NCBI GenBank assembly: GCA_013368315.1
Contig: JAACJM010000010.1
Coordinates: forward strand, 558,001-622,000
Source: Tetrapyrgos nigripes
Lineage: Eukaryota; Basidiomycota; Agaricomycetes; Agaricales; Campanellaceae
Reading direction: 5' to 3'
DNA length: 64,000 bases
How positions within the stretch are numbered: position 1 is the first letter of the stretch; every line of letters begins with the position of its first letter. A model generated the notes under the pieces. It did no database searches. It saw only the letters and a list, made by a program, of their open reading frames with translations, and was not told the DNA's origin. This document shows positions 45,401 through 57,902 of the stretch, one piece after another. Position numbers and translations under genes: made by a program.

Positions 45401-48400
45401 ATGCAGGTCGAGATGTCTGTGTTGATCAAAGGGGGCCTTCTCATTTTACCAGCCGGTCTTTCGGGCTACGAATTTGGACCTGGTTCGCGACAAGCTGTCG
45501 GGATTGGGCACTGCGTGCTTCTTTCTGTACCTGAACTACAACTGCACTTTCGAATGCATGATTATTTCATGGGTAGGTATCTGTTCATCACTGGGTATGG
45601 CCAACATAATGACATATATTCTACAGAGATGTCTCTCAACATCGACCCAGTCAGTGCTAGCGTGGAGAAGGATTACCCGGAAGTGGTCGTTTACTCCCGA
45701 AGAGAGAGCCGCAGTTGTTTCGTGATTGATGGCATAGATATAACGGCCAACAGATTATTCGGTGCACCTCCCCGCACCCTGACATACACATGCATCTGGG
45801 AGATACACCTGGGAGCGACCAAGATAGATTGTTCTTCTGCAGATGCAGTTTATCTGTCCGCTGCCGGAAAAGCCTTCCTATTCAATTTCGACGACTTTCT
45901 CAATGCCCCAGCCAAGGACTATTCTCCTCCTGTCCTTCTTGATCGTAAGCGGCTCGCTTCTTCCATCTGAACAGTTATCGATCATTTTTAGTGACCTTTC
46001 TTAAATTGTCTTTGGATACTGTCGACGCCGTTTGGAGAGCTGGAAAAGCAAACGTGGTTCTTAGCATTCCGTCGGGGATGAAGCTGGAAAGCAATGACTT
46101 GGGGGGTCAATTTCACAAAAGGCTGTTCTCACTCGCGCTTCCGCAACTGAACATGAAGTTATTGTTGCTACAAGGGTTGGATAAGCTGATTGAAGCAGCA
46201 GACCTCGAAGCGGATCTCTTTCTGGATATCTTCTCGTCTCCTGCGGGATGGCACGAGAAAGCAGAGGCACAAGCTGAGTTTGTCTCGAGCGAAGACATCT
46301 CGACTGGCCGAGTGAAGAGAATGCTTGCGAATGACTACCAACAAGGTATGCATGGATGCCGTGTATTCTCCATCACAATTGTTGACCCTATCTTACAGGG
46401 AATTTTGCAATGCATAGGAACGGCGTCTTCATTCCAGGCATATCGTTTCCAGACCCCGATGCATATAGCAATAAAGGTACTTCCCGTGCACGTACTCTAT
46501 CTGACCAGTCTCTTCAGTCGATGGCCTCCCAGTCATCGAAGTCTGGTGATGAAAGTGTCTCTGAAGCCGTTCGCGATGCCCGTTTAGCGTGAGTCGATAT
46601 CAAATTTTCTCAAGTTCCATTCTAATCTATGTTTACGCGCAGAACTACACGCGCGATGACTCCAAAACCGTTAATGGCCGTAGAAGATGCAGACGAGAAT
46701 ATACTTGACGGCGACGAGTCAGACGATGGCGACTTGACTGAAAGGTCGGAAAGCGAATGGATGGGATCTGGTAGGGAATTGCTAATAATTACCCCCCGCT
46801 GTCTGCTCACTTGGCCAATAGGAGATTATTCTGATGCAGAGCAACCCGAGTCCGACTGGAGATTGTATCGTAATCTTATCAGGCATTACATTTCTCGCTA
46901 CATGCGGGATGCCATTGAGTGGGATGGAGCTCTCATTGAACTAGTCAAAGTGCGTTCATGGAGCTTCGATGACCAATGTGAAGCTAATTTCTACTCGCCC
47001 AGGGGAGCAAATTACCTGGTGTACCGCCTTACACGCAGCATGTCGATGTAGAACTGCAATCTGTCAAGTCTTTTGCTTGCCCGCAAAAGAACGCTGACAC
47101 CACAGTCTACCGTATAGTGCAACGGAAGGGGACCGCTGTCTTCGTTACTCCACTGCTCCCTCAAGCATTCGCATTTCTAGAGGCCGACATGGACACTGCT
47201 GTAGGTATATTGCTTCTCCCGGTTACATATCCTGACTTGCGAATAGATTCCTAGCGCAGAACTCTTCCTTGACTCCACTTTGATGTCACATCTCAACTCT
47301 CTCCTTGATGAGAAGAAGGCAAAAGAAGACGTCAGTCACTCGGTCTTGGATATCCGTCTGGAGGCTATCAGACTTCGAATGCTGCAGCATGTCGGACTCG
47401 CGACTAATGTGTTGCAATCTCCTCCCTTGGAGGTGGGACAGCCAGATGTGTCGGACAAGAGATGCTCGGTCCTTGACGTATACGTCCAAAATATTTCCAT
47501 ATATGGTCAACTGTCGTCAAGAGCCAGTGTTTCTGCTCATCTAACGTTTGCGAACGCGCGATCGGAATTATTCATCATCGAGAACGAACTACACACTGTA
47601 CACGTTCAACCTCCTTCCTTAATATTGTCCGTGCACAAGTTCTCCGTTACTTCAAACAAGGCCACGGCAGACGTCGCCTGTTCTTGCTTCGAGGTCAACA
47701 TTTCACACTCGTTACCCGAGACGCTGTCATTGACTTCACTCGCCATCGCCGACCAGGCTTCGGAGCTAGCAGTTACTGTCAAGAAGCTCATGAAATTCCG
47801 AGTGGAAACTCCTCTCAAATTCTTTGGTACCATTCTGCAGTCTTCAGACAATGCAGCGGTCATTGATCCCTTATCCACCATTCAGCCATCTTTCCTTGTA
47901 CAGACCGGCATTCCCCAGGAATTACGAGCCAACACAGCGTTTCGTTTCTTATTCCATCTACGGGATTGTCTTTGGGCTATACGAGAAGCGGACTGGGACG
48001 CTGGAATTCTCGATAATCACGTTGATATGGACGACTTAGAGCCGCTATTGATGTCGCGCCTATCGGTCCTAGATCCGGATGTGTATTCCACTTCCAAGTT
48101 GGATTCCTTGCATCCGTTGTTCCCCAACCTGATGCTCGTGGGTCACACACCGACTGACAGAAGCCGTTCCATATCCATGAGCGTCTCAGCGACCATACAG
48201 GCTATCCGCATTGTTATCTCTGATTCTGAGAATCATTCCTCCAGTGAGATGTCTCTGGGTACTGTGGTCGCATCACTGCGATCCCAAGATCTGGATCTCA
48301 TTGAGCTGTCCTCCAACACCCGCTCAAAGGTCATGTCTCAGGTCTCCCTCCGGAAAAAGCCACTTCGTCCCATTCGCAGACTTTCAGTTTCACTATATTT

Positions 48401-51400
48401 GGGTGACATCAAAGTGACACTGCATCCATACTTGATTAATTTTTCCCAACAAATTATACGAGTCCGGAGGCAATATGGACACGCCCTTCGATCGCTTTCG
48501 TCGAGAATGGAGAGGAAAATCACAGCTGATGGGCCCAGCAGCGACATGGACCTGGATATAGTTGTATCTATACACCAGATGTGTCTTCAAGCTGTCGCCG
48601 ACAACCTCATTTTCCAACTCGGTGCCTTGGGCCTTCAGCTCAGTTCTACAATACTTACTCATTCCCGACATCCTGTCGTTGGTCGCTCCATGAACAACTC
48701 TCTTATATTCCAAGACATATCGGTGCAAGCTCGATCGCCGTCGACAAGCAGCATTAGCGGCAATGAACAGTTAGCCATCCTTGTTCTTTCGCACTGTGGC
48801 ATCAACTCTCTGATTCGCGAAGATGAGTCAGATCCCACAATTCGCATTGTTTTCAGACTAGGAGGCCTGTGTCTAAAAGTACCCCGGAGTGCGATTCGTA
48901 CCTACAGATTTTTCAAGGAATGGCAAGCGGATTTTCTTCCCGGGGTAGAGGCCACCATGCAGGCTCTTCTGTCGGAGCTGGAAAAGACACCTAACGAACC
49001 AATCACCTCTTCTCCGATGATGAAAGGGCAACCTAGCCTCCAGGTCCATGGTTTGATCAAAATGGTTGATGTGCACCTGCGTGTCATGCGTCACACATGG
49101 GTTTCTTGGGGAGCGCACAGTACGACTGCGCACTTCGCAACAGCCGAAACCCCTCTGAAAGGCGTTCAGCAAACCTTCGGTATACATCTATCATCTCAGG
49201 TCTTTTCCATTACATCAGATTCCAAGCATTCCGATGACAATCGTGTCAGAATAGAGCTCCCGTCAATTTTCCTGTCGGGTCATCGAGATGCTACGTCAAT
49301 ACACGCCCTCGCCCTCATGCACTTCCTGGAATTGAAGGCGAAACCATCTCACTGGGACACTTTGCTAGTTGTGCAGCAAAAGTTCGGGCAAGATTTCAAT
49401 GATTTGGCTGCTTTCATCCAAGAGACACGCATTAAGCAGCTTTCACCGAAGGACAAGCCCAGTCGGCCTCGAGAGCAACCCGCTCGTTATTCCATCTTTC
49501 TCAAAATGGATGGCTTTCGCATCGGTTTCGAAGGCCTTTCCTCGGTTCTCTACTTAGAATGCCCCGGCATAAGTGGGAAACTGGATAGTTCCCCGGAGTT
49601 CTCCTGGTCAGTCATGGTGGCTGATCTGACCCTCTCTCTGGCTCCCAGACGGACTTCTGAGGGGTCATTGATGTTCGACAGACAACACCGGTCCGCTTTC
49701 GTAATCATAGATTTCAAAGTGGCTTCTAAGCATAGAGGCCTAGGAGCGAATGTCAGCGACAGTCTGGATATTTCTATCCCAAAGGTTCATGCCGTAATGC
49801 AACCAAGCTCAATCGGGGAACTTGGCGATTTCGTCGACCATCTTCAGGTAAGTCATGATTTCTTGCGGAGGAGTGCGGAATCTTCATTTAGCTCACTATG
49901 ACGTTTTAGCTCGAGATTCTGGAACGCAGGGAACGAAATGCTAAGGAGCTTGCGGCTTTCAAAGAGAAGACACAGCGGATTTTGCAAACCTTTGAAGTCA
50001 AGGCTTCAGAATTGAAACCAACGGAAAGCAGCTCCTGGTGGTTGAACAAATACAGCTTGCACTTTCTCATCCGAAGTGTTGGTGTTGCTTTCCCGCTAGA
50101 CCATGACCGCAAGATAGGAAGTCATGACTCAAGCGTAATGCGAGCGTTTTTATTTTCCATCAGATCTGTCCAGTTTTCGATTGATCGTGGAGAAACGGGA
50201 CAAGCCAAAATGGAAGATTTCTCGTTTCAATTCGTTTCTAGGTATTCGCATTATCATTCATAGGAGACGAGTGCTAACATACACACACAGATTTCGACAA
50301 TCCGCTCCTCAAGACTTCGCTGGTGAAAGCCATGAAACTCGCAATCGGCTTATTTATCCAAGAATGCAAGCTCGTCTTCGTTCCTCAGGCACTTCGTCCT
50401 CTCGCCAATTCTTCATGGAAGCCCACGTCAGTGGTTTTATCCTGGACTTAGATTCCAGTATTCCAGATCACGTATTTTCCCTGGCCGACGTATATCGAAG
50501 AGGAAAGGATAGGGTCACGAAGTTGTCTGCAAGTACCACTCGTAATGCACAGGAATCACCTGCTCTCAAGCCCGCGAACCTCCCTTCTTCCAATTTCTTC
50601 GCATCCTTGACTTTCCTGAGCGGGAAGGTATGCATGCATAATACAGCCTCTTCTCTTTCATCTCGTTCCAGGTCATCAGGTGTTCTGGATCACCCAAGTG
50701 CAACCAGCCTCGAGGGCGGGGCTGAAGTGTTCAGCCTTCCCGTGGTTTCCGTTTGGGCGGAATACCGTGCGCTTCCCGCTCGGACGACTCGTGGCGAAGG
50801 ATTCGATGGGTCAATCCTGATGTTCAAAACCACCATACATTCCAGTCACAATACTTTAAGACCGACATTGCTGCCGTTCTTGACTGAAATTGTCGACCTG
50901 GTTGAGACTCGTCTGCGGACTGCGACTAGTTATCACGAACCAGCTCGAGCCGTTCCGGCGAAGGAGGCGAATGCCTTTGCAGGATCGGATTCCGAGGTCA
51001 ATAGTCCGGTCTCCTCTCTGCAAATCAGTTTCAGCCTGCGTATTGACCAGTCACGATTGGAATTGACTTGCCACCCAGATGTCAATGTCGTCGCGGCTTT
51101 GAATTGGGACAGTGGTGGATTTGTGATAACCGCCTCACCTGGAGCAAGGAATGTCACATTCACGGGAGCCGTCGATGGTTTGACTGTGGGCCTCAAACAT
51201 GGTTTTCTCAGCGAAGACTGTGTCAGATTGGATGCTCGTAACCTTGCGTTCTCTGTTACCTTCGGAAAAAACGGAATACAATCCCAACCGAACCATTAGT
51301 TCCATTTCCTTCGTCCTGGACACTGAATTCCTAGGAGGAGTGCGATTCTCCCGTCTGCAAGACATTCTGTGCTTCAAGGCGGTCTGGTTGGACAGGATTC

Positions 51401-53178
51401 CTCTGTTCAACACTGCCGAAAAACATCCCACACCCGTGCCAACTATATACTCAACTCAACTTGCCAAGCAAGAGTTTACCACACTTGCTCTGATACGGAT
51501 ACGCCAAATCCATCTGGACATTGACCTCGGCCAGTCCATCAGCTCTGTCGCTTTACATTTAAAGAACTCGACACTGCGGTCGAAATTTACCGAATCGAGG
51601 AATGAATTGTCTATTTCAGTAGAACATGTTTCGATAGCAGCAAGAGGAAACGTGGCTGGCTATGCCGACGTCTCTCACTGCAAATTCCAGACTATTCGCC
51701 TCATACACAATGCACGCTCAGACAACAGCACCAACACCCGCATGCTCGAGCTTCGTATGACGAGTGGACCCCTTGTCGTTATGATAGAGTCGGATTATCA
51801 AAAGTTGCTACATTATCGGTGTGTCATATTGTTTCCCCAGTCTAGACTAGAAGCTAACAGTGTTTTGTGTCACAGTGCTGAGCCTCTAGAAGTAGAAATA
51901 CTCGATGACTGGCCCAATGTCTCCGATGATGACCGTCCTCTCAAACTATCATTTACGGTAAACAGTCCAGAGGTTGTAGCGGTTGCCACAGTGGGGACCA
52001 TACCAAAACTCCTTTCATATGCCAATAAGTTCTCAGCAAATCTTGAAGCCCAGCGGGAGGGAGCCAGTCGGGAATCACAAACGTTTAGAGTCTCTCAATC
52101 TCCTAAGCCTGATAATCCTCTTTCTGCAGTCGCAGAAGCGATGATAAACTCTGCTCGGACACGACTGGAAGAAGCAGGTTCTGGCTTGTCTTATTCAATT
52201 AGGCAGCATATGAGCCTCAAACTTGATCTGTTGCGCCTTGTGATTTTCCCCCGGACCATGGCTGATGTAGAGGTGGCCCAATTCCTTGGGCGAGGTGTAC
52301 GGGGCCGTCTTGAACGATTGGTCGAGTCGCAAGCAGGAGCTGCAGGGAAGAGAGATATTCGGTTGTCCTTCTCCTTCATGAAGATCTCACGGTACACGCA
52401 ACTGGGCCATGTCGCGATGCCGCCTAGCTCTGAGCTTTCGGATGGCAAACAATGGTTAGAGGACCTTTTGAAGGATGCCGCTGGTGCAGATATTGTTGGT
52501 CTACCGTCCATGATGATGCATATGATCAGCGAGGAGAGTAGAGAGACCCAACAGAAGACACTTCATTACGACTTCGACAGCAAATTCGTCCGACACATAG
52601 ACAAGGAGCAAGACGAAGATATCTACATCACTTTGAACGTGGGCCTCTACTCTTGGTTGACTGTCTTGCGAAAGACGCTGACCCGAGAACTGGAGCAAGC
52701 GAAGACGGCTGTTGATTGGAGAAGCGCTGCGGGTGGTTATGCTAAGCCAGTAGAAGTACCGACTTCGGACGTTCCTAAATCTGCAACGATGACACGAGTT
52801 TCTCAGGATGTTCCACCGCCACTTGTTCGTTCGGCTTCTGCACTGCAAACAACCTTTGTGATGCCTGAACCGACAAGTCGAGTGACAGACCCCACTTCCT
52901 TGAAACAAGACGAACCTCCACTGTCAGCAGTCTCAGAGTCGTCGGGATTGGTTTATCAACCGGGAACTCGACAGATTGAACGATTGACTATGAGACAATT
53001 GGGTGACGCGACTCCCGATGTCATGCATCCGTTCTTCATGAAGAAGGCAGGGTTCAGCTTGGAAGACTCTTTGCCACAATATGTCCACGAGTATGCAACG
53101 ACCCCGTTAGAGGAGATTCTGGAAGCTTTGTTGAGACTGTACAGCAGGCAGCTGCAAATAGGGAATAGCATAGAATAA
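42425..53178 (+). CDS. CSF1: Csf1/BLTP1 bridge-like lipid transfer protein
   Basis: This is a giant tube-forming protein that moves phospholipids between the ER and partner membranes (Csf1 in yeast, BLTP1/Tweek in animals). The N-terminal anchor is MLSIVLLIVCICVVIASFL. It is followed by family blocks GSIQFSILSGRILLKDVHYH, KAQIAWRYWIRRPTTEEE and LNGFEWLLYNRTAAYDQI. The C-terminal block MHPFFMKKAGFSLEDSLPQY and a VHEYATTPLEEILEALL helix match the Csf1 end. About twenty small introns cut the first 4.7 kb, then long exons take over (for example the frame open from 47280 to 49901, and 51299-53178). The estimated length is about 3100 aa. I traced the frame through, but not every splice site. The stop is 34 bp from the stop of the hemerythrin-like gene. 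Confidence 0.93.
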
Positions 53179-53212
53179 TTTCATTTAATAGCACCCTGCA
53201 TGTACTTATTGG

Positions 53213-54060
53213 TCACATAGGAATACTCTCAATTTCTTCTAATGTAAAGTATTTCTTCAGATTCTCACCATGCAAATCGGCTACCTTGAGATTGAGAATG
53301 AGTATATGAGAAGGAGCGGTAAACGTATACGAGAGCACGACGTACTTCCTGGTCAAGATGTGTGAAGAGGACTTCTCGGAAACTGTCAAGACAAGCTCGC
53401 ATTTCCGTGGGGGAGTAAGTCGTGGGATCTAACTTGTACTTGGAGACCAGGGAAGCAAGGCTCTCGAGGCCTTTCTCCGAGGAACAATGAGCGTCACGGT
53501 TTGTGTGCACGAAAGGAGTGTAGCACCATCATGAATGCCCTTGTGAGAGGCGAGATGATCGTGCCCGTCACCTGGATCTTTGGAAAACTCCTTCATACGC
53601 TTTGCAAGATGCGGAAATATGTGGCGTTCTTCTATCGTATGATGCACAGTCAAATCTATATGGAACAGTGAAAATGGGTGCGACCTTGCTAAGAAGAGGA
53701 AGAACACTTACGCTGATTCATGCGTCTTGCTAGGTCGAGATATGACGAAAGAGACATTCCTCGTTTGTTGAAGGAGCCATCCGCGAGCTACGTTGTTGTT
53801 AGATAATAGATTCTTCGGAAACGTTTGCTAGTCGCTTGCAAACCTCGTAAAGAAGGTCAACTGCACGAAAGGTCTAAACTGGAGAACTCTAATTACAGAG
53901 CAGAGCTCGTACATTCTTGTTTGAACATTTGATGATAACTGTTCATTGTGGTGCTCATCTGCAGAGACTGATAAATATCAAGGAAAGGACGACGAGATAA
54001 GTACTGTACATAATTCCATCTCCAGTCATCCTTAGAGGTCGAGATCTCCTGAGTAGACAT
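53213..54060 (-). CDS. Hemerythrin-like (HHE) domain protein
   Basis: This is a fungal single-domain hemerythrin-like protein, probably binding a di-iron centre. The first exon starts MSTQEISTSKDDWRWNYVQY and supplies an N-terminal NSYHQMF histidine. Later exons give LTVHHTIEERHIFPHLAKRM and HLASHKGIHDG, matching the HxxxE and HxxxD-type ligands, then CLDSFREVLFTHLDQE. The final exon VADLHGENLKKYFTLEEIES plus IPM and stop is the usual C-terminus of this fungal family, which argues against ending at the earlier in-frame stop. About six exons. It is divergent from the TM9SF gene, 141 bp between starts. Physiological role unknown. Confidence 0.85.
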
Positions 54061-54201
54061 AGTGTTCCTGAACCGATTATTCGCAAGATAGGCTAGAAAC
54101 GTAAACAGGACAGCAAGGACAGTCTTCTTGATGGTGAGCAGTGTGGAAGCGCGGTATTTGTTTACCGCGCAACGTACATCACTTCTTCACTTTCGACCAC
54201 C

Positions 54202-57114
54202 ATGAGTTCAGCAAGATTGCTGGCATCTTTGCTGGCTTTCTCTCTGTCTGCCAATGCTTTCTATCTACCAGGCGCCGCTCCACACAACTACGCAGTTGGC
54301 CAAAAAATTGAACTATACGTCAATGCATTAACTCCTATGCTCTCTGAGAATGACGATGCAAAGCTGGTACTTCTTTCAATTTTCCTCGTACAGACCGGAA
54401 TACTGAAGTGCCTATCTGTACAGAAATCCTTGATAAATTGTAAGTCGTACTAGGACTATGTTTCAGCAATTCCTCAAGCATTCACAAGATGACTACTATA
54501 ATCCACAATTTCATTTCTGCGAACCAGAAGGAGGACCTCAATCTCGTCCAGAGGGCTTAGGGTCGATATTATTTGGAGACAGAATCTTCAACTCGCCTTA
54601 CAACGTACGCCGTATAATCACTGAAAACCAAGTCTCTTCGTACTGACACTGCGTCGCAGATAAGCATGCTTCAAGACAATGCTACATGTAAAACACTGTG
54701 TGTCGTGCCAGACGTCTCTGCAGAGGAGGCGAAATTCATAAATGATCGCATTCGAGAAGACTACGCATTGAACTGGCTCATTGACGGCCTACCCGCGGCT
54801 GAAATGAAGATCGACTTGAGGAACGGAGATATGTTTTTCGACATGGGGTTTAATCTTGGGAATGATGATGAGGCCTACGAGACTACTCCGGCTTTGAACA
54901 ACCACTATGAGATAGTTTTGAGGTCGGTGACTTTGTTCGTGTGTTGGAAGCAGCAGTAAAGCTGAAGGTTCTTAGGTACCACAAGTTTAGCGAAAAGGAT
55001 TACAGAGTAGTCGGTGTATTGGTATGGCCATATAGGTGAGTTCCTTAACCCTTGCTATGTTGTGATTGAAGACTAAATAAAACATGAATTAGCATTGGAG
55101 GTCCACAACAAGAACGATCCTGCGACACTGAAAATACAACGGCTCTTATTTTGGACGAACATACCACGCAGGCCGTCCGCTACACATATCGCGTTACGTT
55201 TAATGTTCGTATTCCAGATTCTTCCCTTAATCCTCTGCACTTATTCGCATTTTCCTCGAAATTCCTTAGGAATCTGATACCCCATGGGCGAGTTTCAGTA
55301 TATTGATGTGGTAACCATTTCCAGCTGAATCACAGTACAGGCTACACGATGGGATAACTACTTGCATATATTCGACCCCCGTATTCACTGGTTTAGCCTG
55401 ATCAACTCAATCATCATCTCGGTTTTCCTCTGCGTGATGGTGTCCATGATTCTTTACCGAAGTATCTCTCGAGATGTAGGTCCCTGTTCTCGTGAGAGGT
55501 AGCACGCTCACAGCGCCTTGACAGATCTCAAGATACAATGCCATCGATATCAGTGTAAGATTTGTTTCGTCGTGTACTGTGGCTCGGCACCCAACATGTT
55601 TACAGGAAGATGTACAAGAAGACTGGGGCTGGAAACTTGTCCACGGTGAAGTCTTTCGGGCTCCCAAAAACCCTATGCTGCTATCTGTTATGGCAGGAAA
55701 TGGAGTGCAGCTCTGCACGATGGTCGCTGTCACCTTGGGTGAATCTTTCGCGTCAAATATTGCGTTGAAGTGGCATTTTGACATGGTTCGTTTTCAGTAT
55801 TCGCTCTCCTCGGTTTCCTCTCCCCATCAAATCGTGGTTCGTTAGCTACCGTCATGATGGTATGCTGGTCTTTCTTTGGAAGGTAAAGTTTTGAAAAAAA
55901 AGTCTCACATCTGTATACCATGACCACATTTGTTACAGTATTGGCGGGTACACCTCTAGTCGTGTATACGCATCACTTGGAGGCACGGACAAGAGGAAAA
56001 ATTCCTTTTTGACCGCTACACTGTTCCCGACGTAAGTGAGTCTTTCAGTCGTCATTATCAACATACTCAGCTGTGGCACCCAGACTCGTTTTCATTACTG
56101 TCTTTCTCTTGAATTTCTTCCTCATCGTGGCTGGTTCCTCTGGAGCAGTTCCCTTCGGTATGATTGCATGTCCTCCCAAGGTTGCTATTCTCAAACTGAG
56201 TGCAGGTACTCTATTGTTGATTATTGTCCTTTGGTATGGTATATCTGCCCCTTTGTCTGCCATTGGTGCATATTTCGGGTCCAAGCATGGTGTATGTGAC
56301 TCAAAGATGCCGGGCGGTTTGATTGCTGACATCGCTCCTCAGACCATTCAGCATCCAGTCAGAGTCAGTCAGATACCCCGACAGATTCCACCCTCTCCTA
56401 AGTATCTACGTCCATGGGCGAGTGCTTGTGATGTTCGTTTGTTGGAAACTGGTACTGATTACCTTGATTTCCCCAGGCTGCAGCCATTATTAGCGGTGTC
56501 CTTCCTTTCGGTAAGAGAATCTGATTTCCAACGTCTACTAAAATGTCAATTGGATATGTCTAGGGGCTGCATTCGTTGAGCTGTACTTTGTCATGTCCAG
56601 CATTTTCGCGTCGCGTCCCTATTACGCAGCTGGCTTCCTCGTGTGTTCATCTATTCTCTGCGGATTTCTTCTTATTGATCTGTTATTTTTCAGGCACTCA
56701 CGGCAGGAGTTGTGGCTCTTACTACGGCGACCGTCAGCATTCTTTTCACATACTTCATGCTCTGCGCAGAAGAGTACAGGTCCGTCTACAGGATCTTCAT
56801 TCTGTCAGCATGATATTTACTTCTTCCGTAGATGGCACTGGCGGTCGTTCCTCATTGGCGGTGGCAATGCTTTCTGGCTACTCGCCTATGGACTCTTTTA
56901 CTGGGCATCACGTCTAGACCTGGGATCTTTCTCTAGCGTTGCATTGTATTTGGGATATCTATCTCTGCTTGTAATGTTGGATTTCTTAGTGACGGGTGAG
57001 TTTCTATACTCTGCGGATTTCTTCTTATTGATCTGTTATTTTTCAGGCACTATTGGCTTTTTAGCTTCATATTGGGCTGTCCGGAAACTCTACAGCGCAA
57101 TTCGCATTGATTAA
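54202..57114 (+). CDS. TM9SF/EMP70 nonaspanin membrane protein
   Basis: This is a nonaspanin of the endosome/Golgi. The signal peptide is LLASLLAFSLSANA, cut before FYLPGAAPHNYAVGQKI. The lumenal domain has YYNPQFHFCEP, GSILFGDRIFNSPYN and DYALNWLIDGLPAAEM. The nine-helix block starts HWFSLINSIIISVFLCVMVS, with WGWKLVHGEVFRAPKNPMLL after it. The C-terminal part includes FGTLLLIIVLWYGISAPLSA, RSFLIGGGNAFWLLAYGLFY and the end SYWAVRKLYSAIRID. A short lysine-free KLYSAIRID end differs slightly from the KxD/E COPI signal of many homologues. There are more than ten exons. Introns 56641-56693 and 56996-57046 share a perfect 43-bp block (see findings). Confidence 0.92.
56641..56693 (+). repeat. TM9SF intron A, near-duplicate of intron B
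   Basis: This 53-nt phase-0 intron (gtgtgt...ttcag) contains a 38-nt block from 56656 to 56693, plus 5 exon bases (gcact), identical to intron B. Confidence 0.95.
56996..57046 (+). repeat. TM9SF intron B, near-duplicate of intron A
   Basis: This 51-nt phase-1 intron (gtgagt...ttcag) has its 38-nt 3' part, 57009-57046, plus the next 5 exon bases identical to intron A. The 5' parts differ at a few bases. Confidence 0.95.
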
Positions 57115-57902
57115 AACAGCTTTGAATAGTAATAGACCAAACACACTGACTACTACTTGACTTCAACGGAATTGGAATGCTCTCCGGGGGGTGAGGTCGG
57201 CGAGGACTGGTCCAAAGGAGGATGGAGAGAAGGTGTACACGCTTGATGAGCTGAAGGCACTGTCACTCCCTCAACGCAAGCTGACGTAGCCACAGACCTT
57301 ATAATTATGCAATGTTACTTTCCAAAGCTTCACTGCCTGGATGCTCGACGGAATTTGCCTTGAGGCCAACTGCGGCCAGTGCTTGGATAAACTTTGACGA
57401 ATTCGCCACCGCCTTTCCCCCTTATGACTTTCTCAATCTCTTTTTGGGCGGTACGGTATCTTGACTACCAGCGAGGAGGACACATAGTTCGTTGGGATGT
57501 TGTAGAGTTTCCGCCAAGACGTATAGCCCTGCTTCTCTCAGCGATGCTCCGACACTCCAACTAGTACCTCGTTCCTCCTACCGAAACGAGGCATTCGGTC
57601 ACATTTTTAGTACTCTAGTCTGTTCCGGTGGGCATATAGCGACATCCCATACAAGTACTTTCTCGCCGAGGCATCGAAGAGGGTGAAGGCAGAAGCACAG
57701 GGCTGACCTATGGCAAATTGGTTTACACTTACATACTAATGGCAAACATTGAAGTTTCGCGTAGTGCCACAATGAATATGACTTCAAAAGGACAAAAGGA
57801 CAAGCTTCAGCAGAGGGAAAGCAACTACTTTACATTTCACGACGACTATTCGTACAGTGTTATACATACTAGTTACATAGATCTGGTCAATATCGATACA
57901 CT
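57115..57902. other. 788-bp region with possible gene relic on the minus strand
   Basis: Minus-strand frames between about 57700 and 57310 give protein-like stretches separated by stops: EKVLVWDVAICPPEQTRVLK, WSVGASLREAGLYVLAETLQ and AQKEIEKVIRGKGGGEFVKV. The overlapping frame also gives FDASARKYLYGMSLYAHRNR, so the true reading is unclear. I cannot name a family or build a clean gene model. It could be a decayed gene or a short gene with unrecognised splicing. Confidence 0.35.

Noticed and set aside
47280..49901. Long open frame that could be read as a separate gene
   Set aside because: It is one exon of CSF1; the frame continues the same protein on both sides through small introns.
53265..53510. 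Hemerythrin frame ending in QGSRFAW as the gene end
   Set aside because: A donor right after HLDQE and a further exon coding VADLHGENLKKYFTLEEIES match the family C-terminus better.
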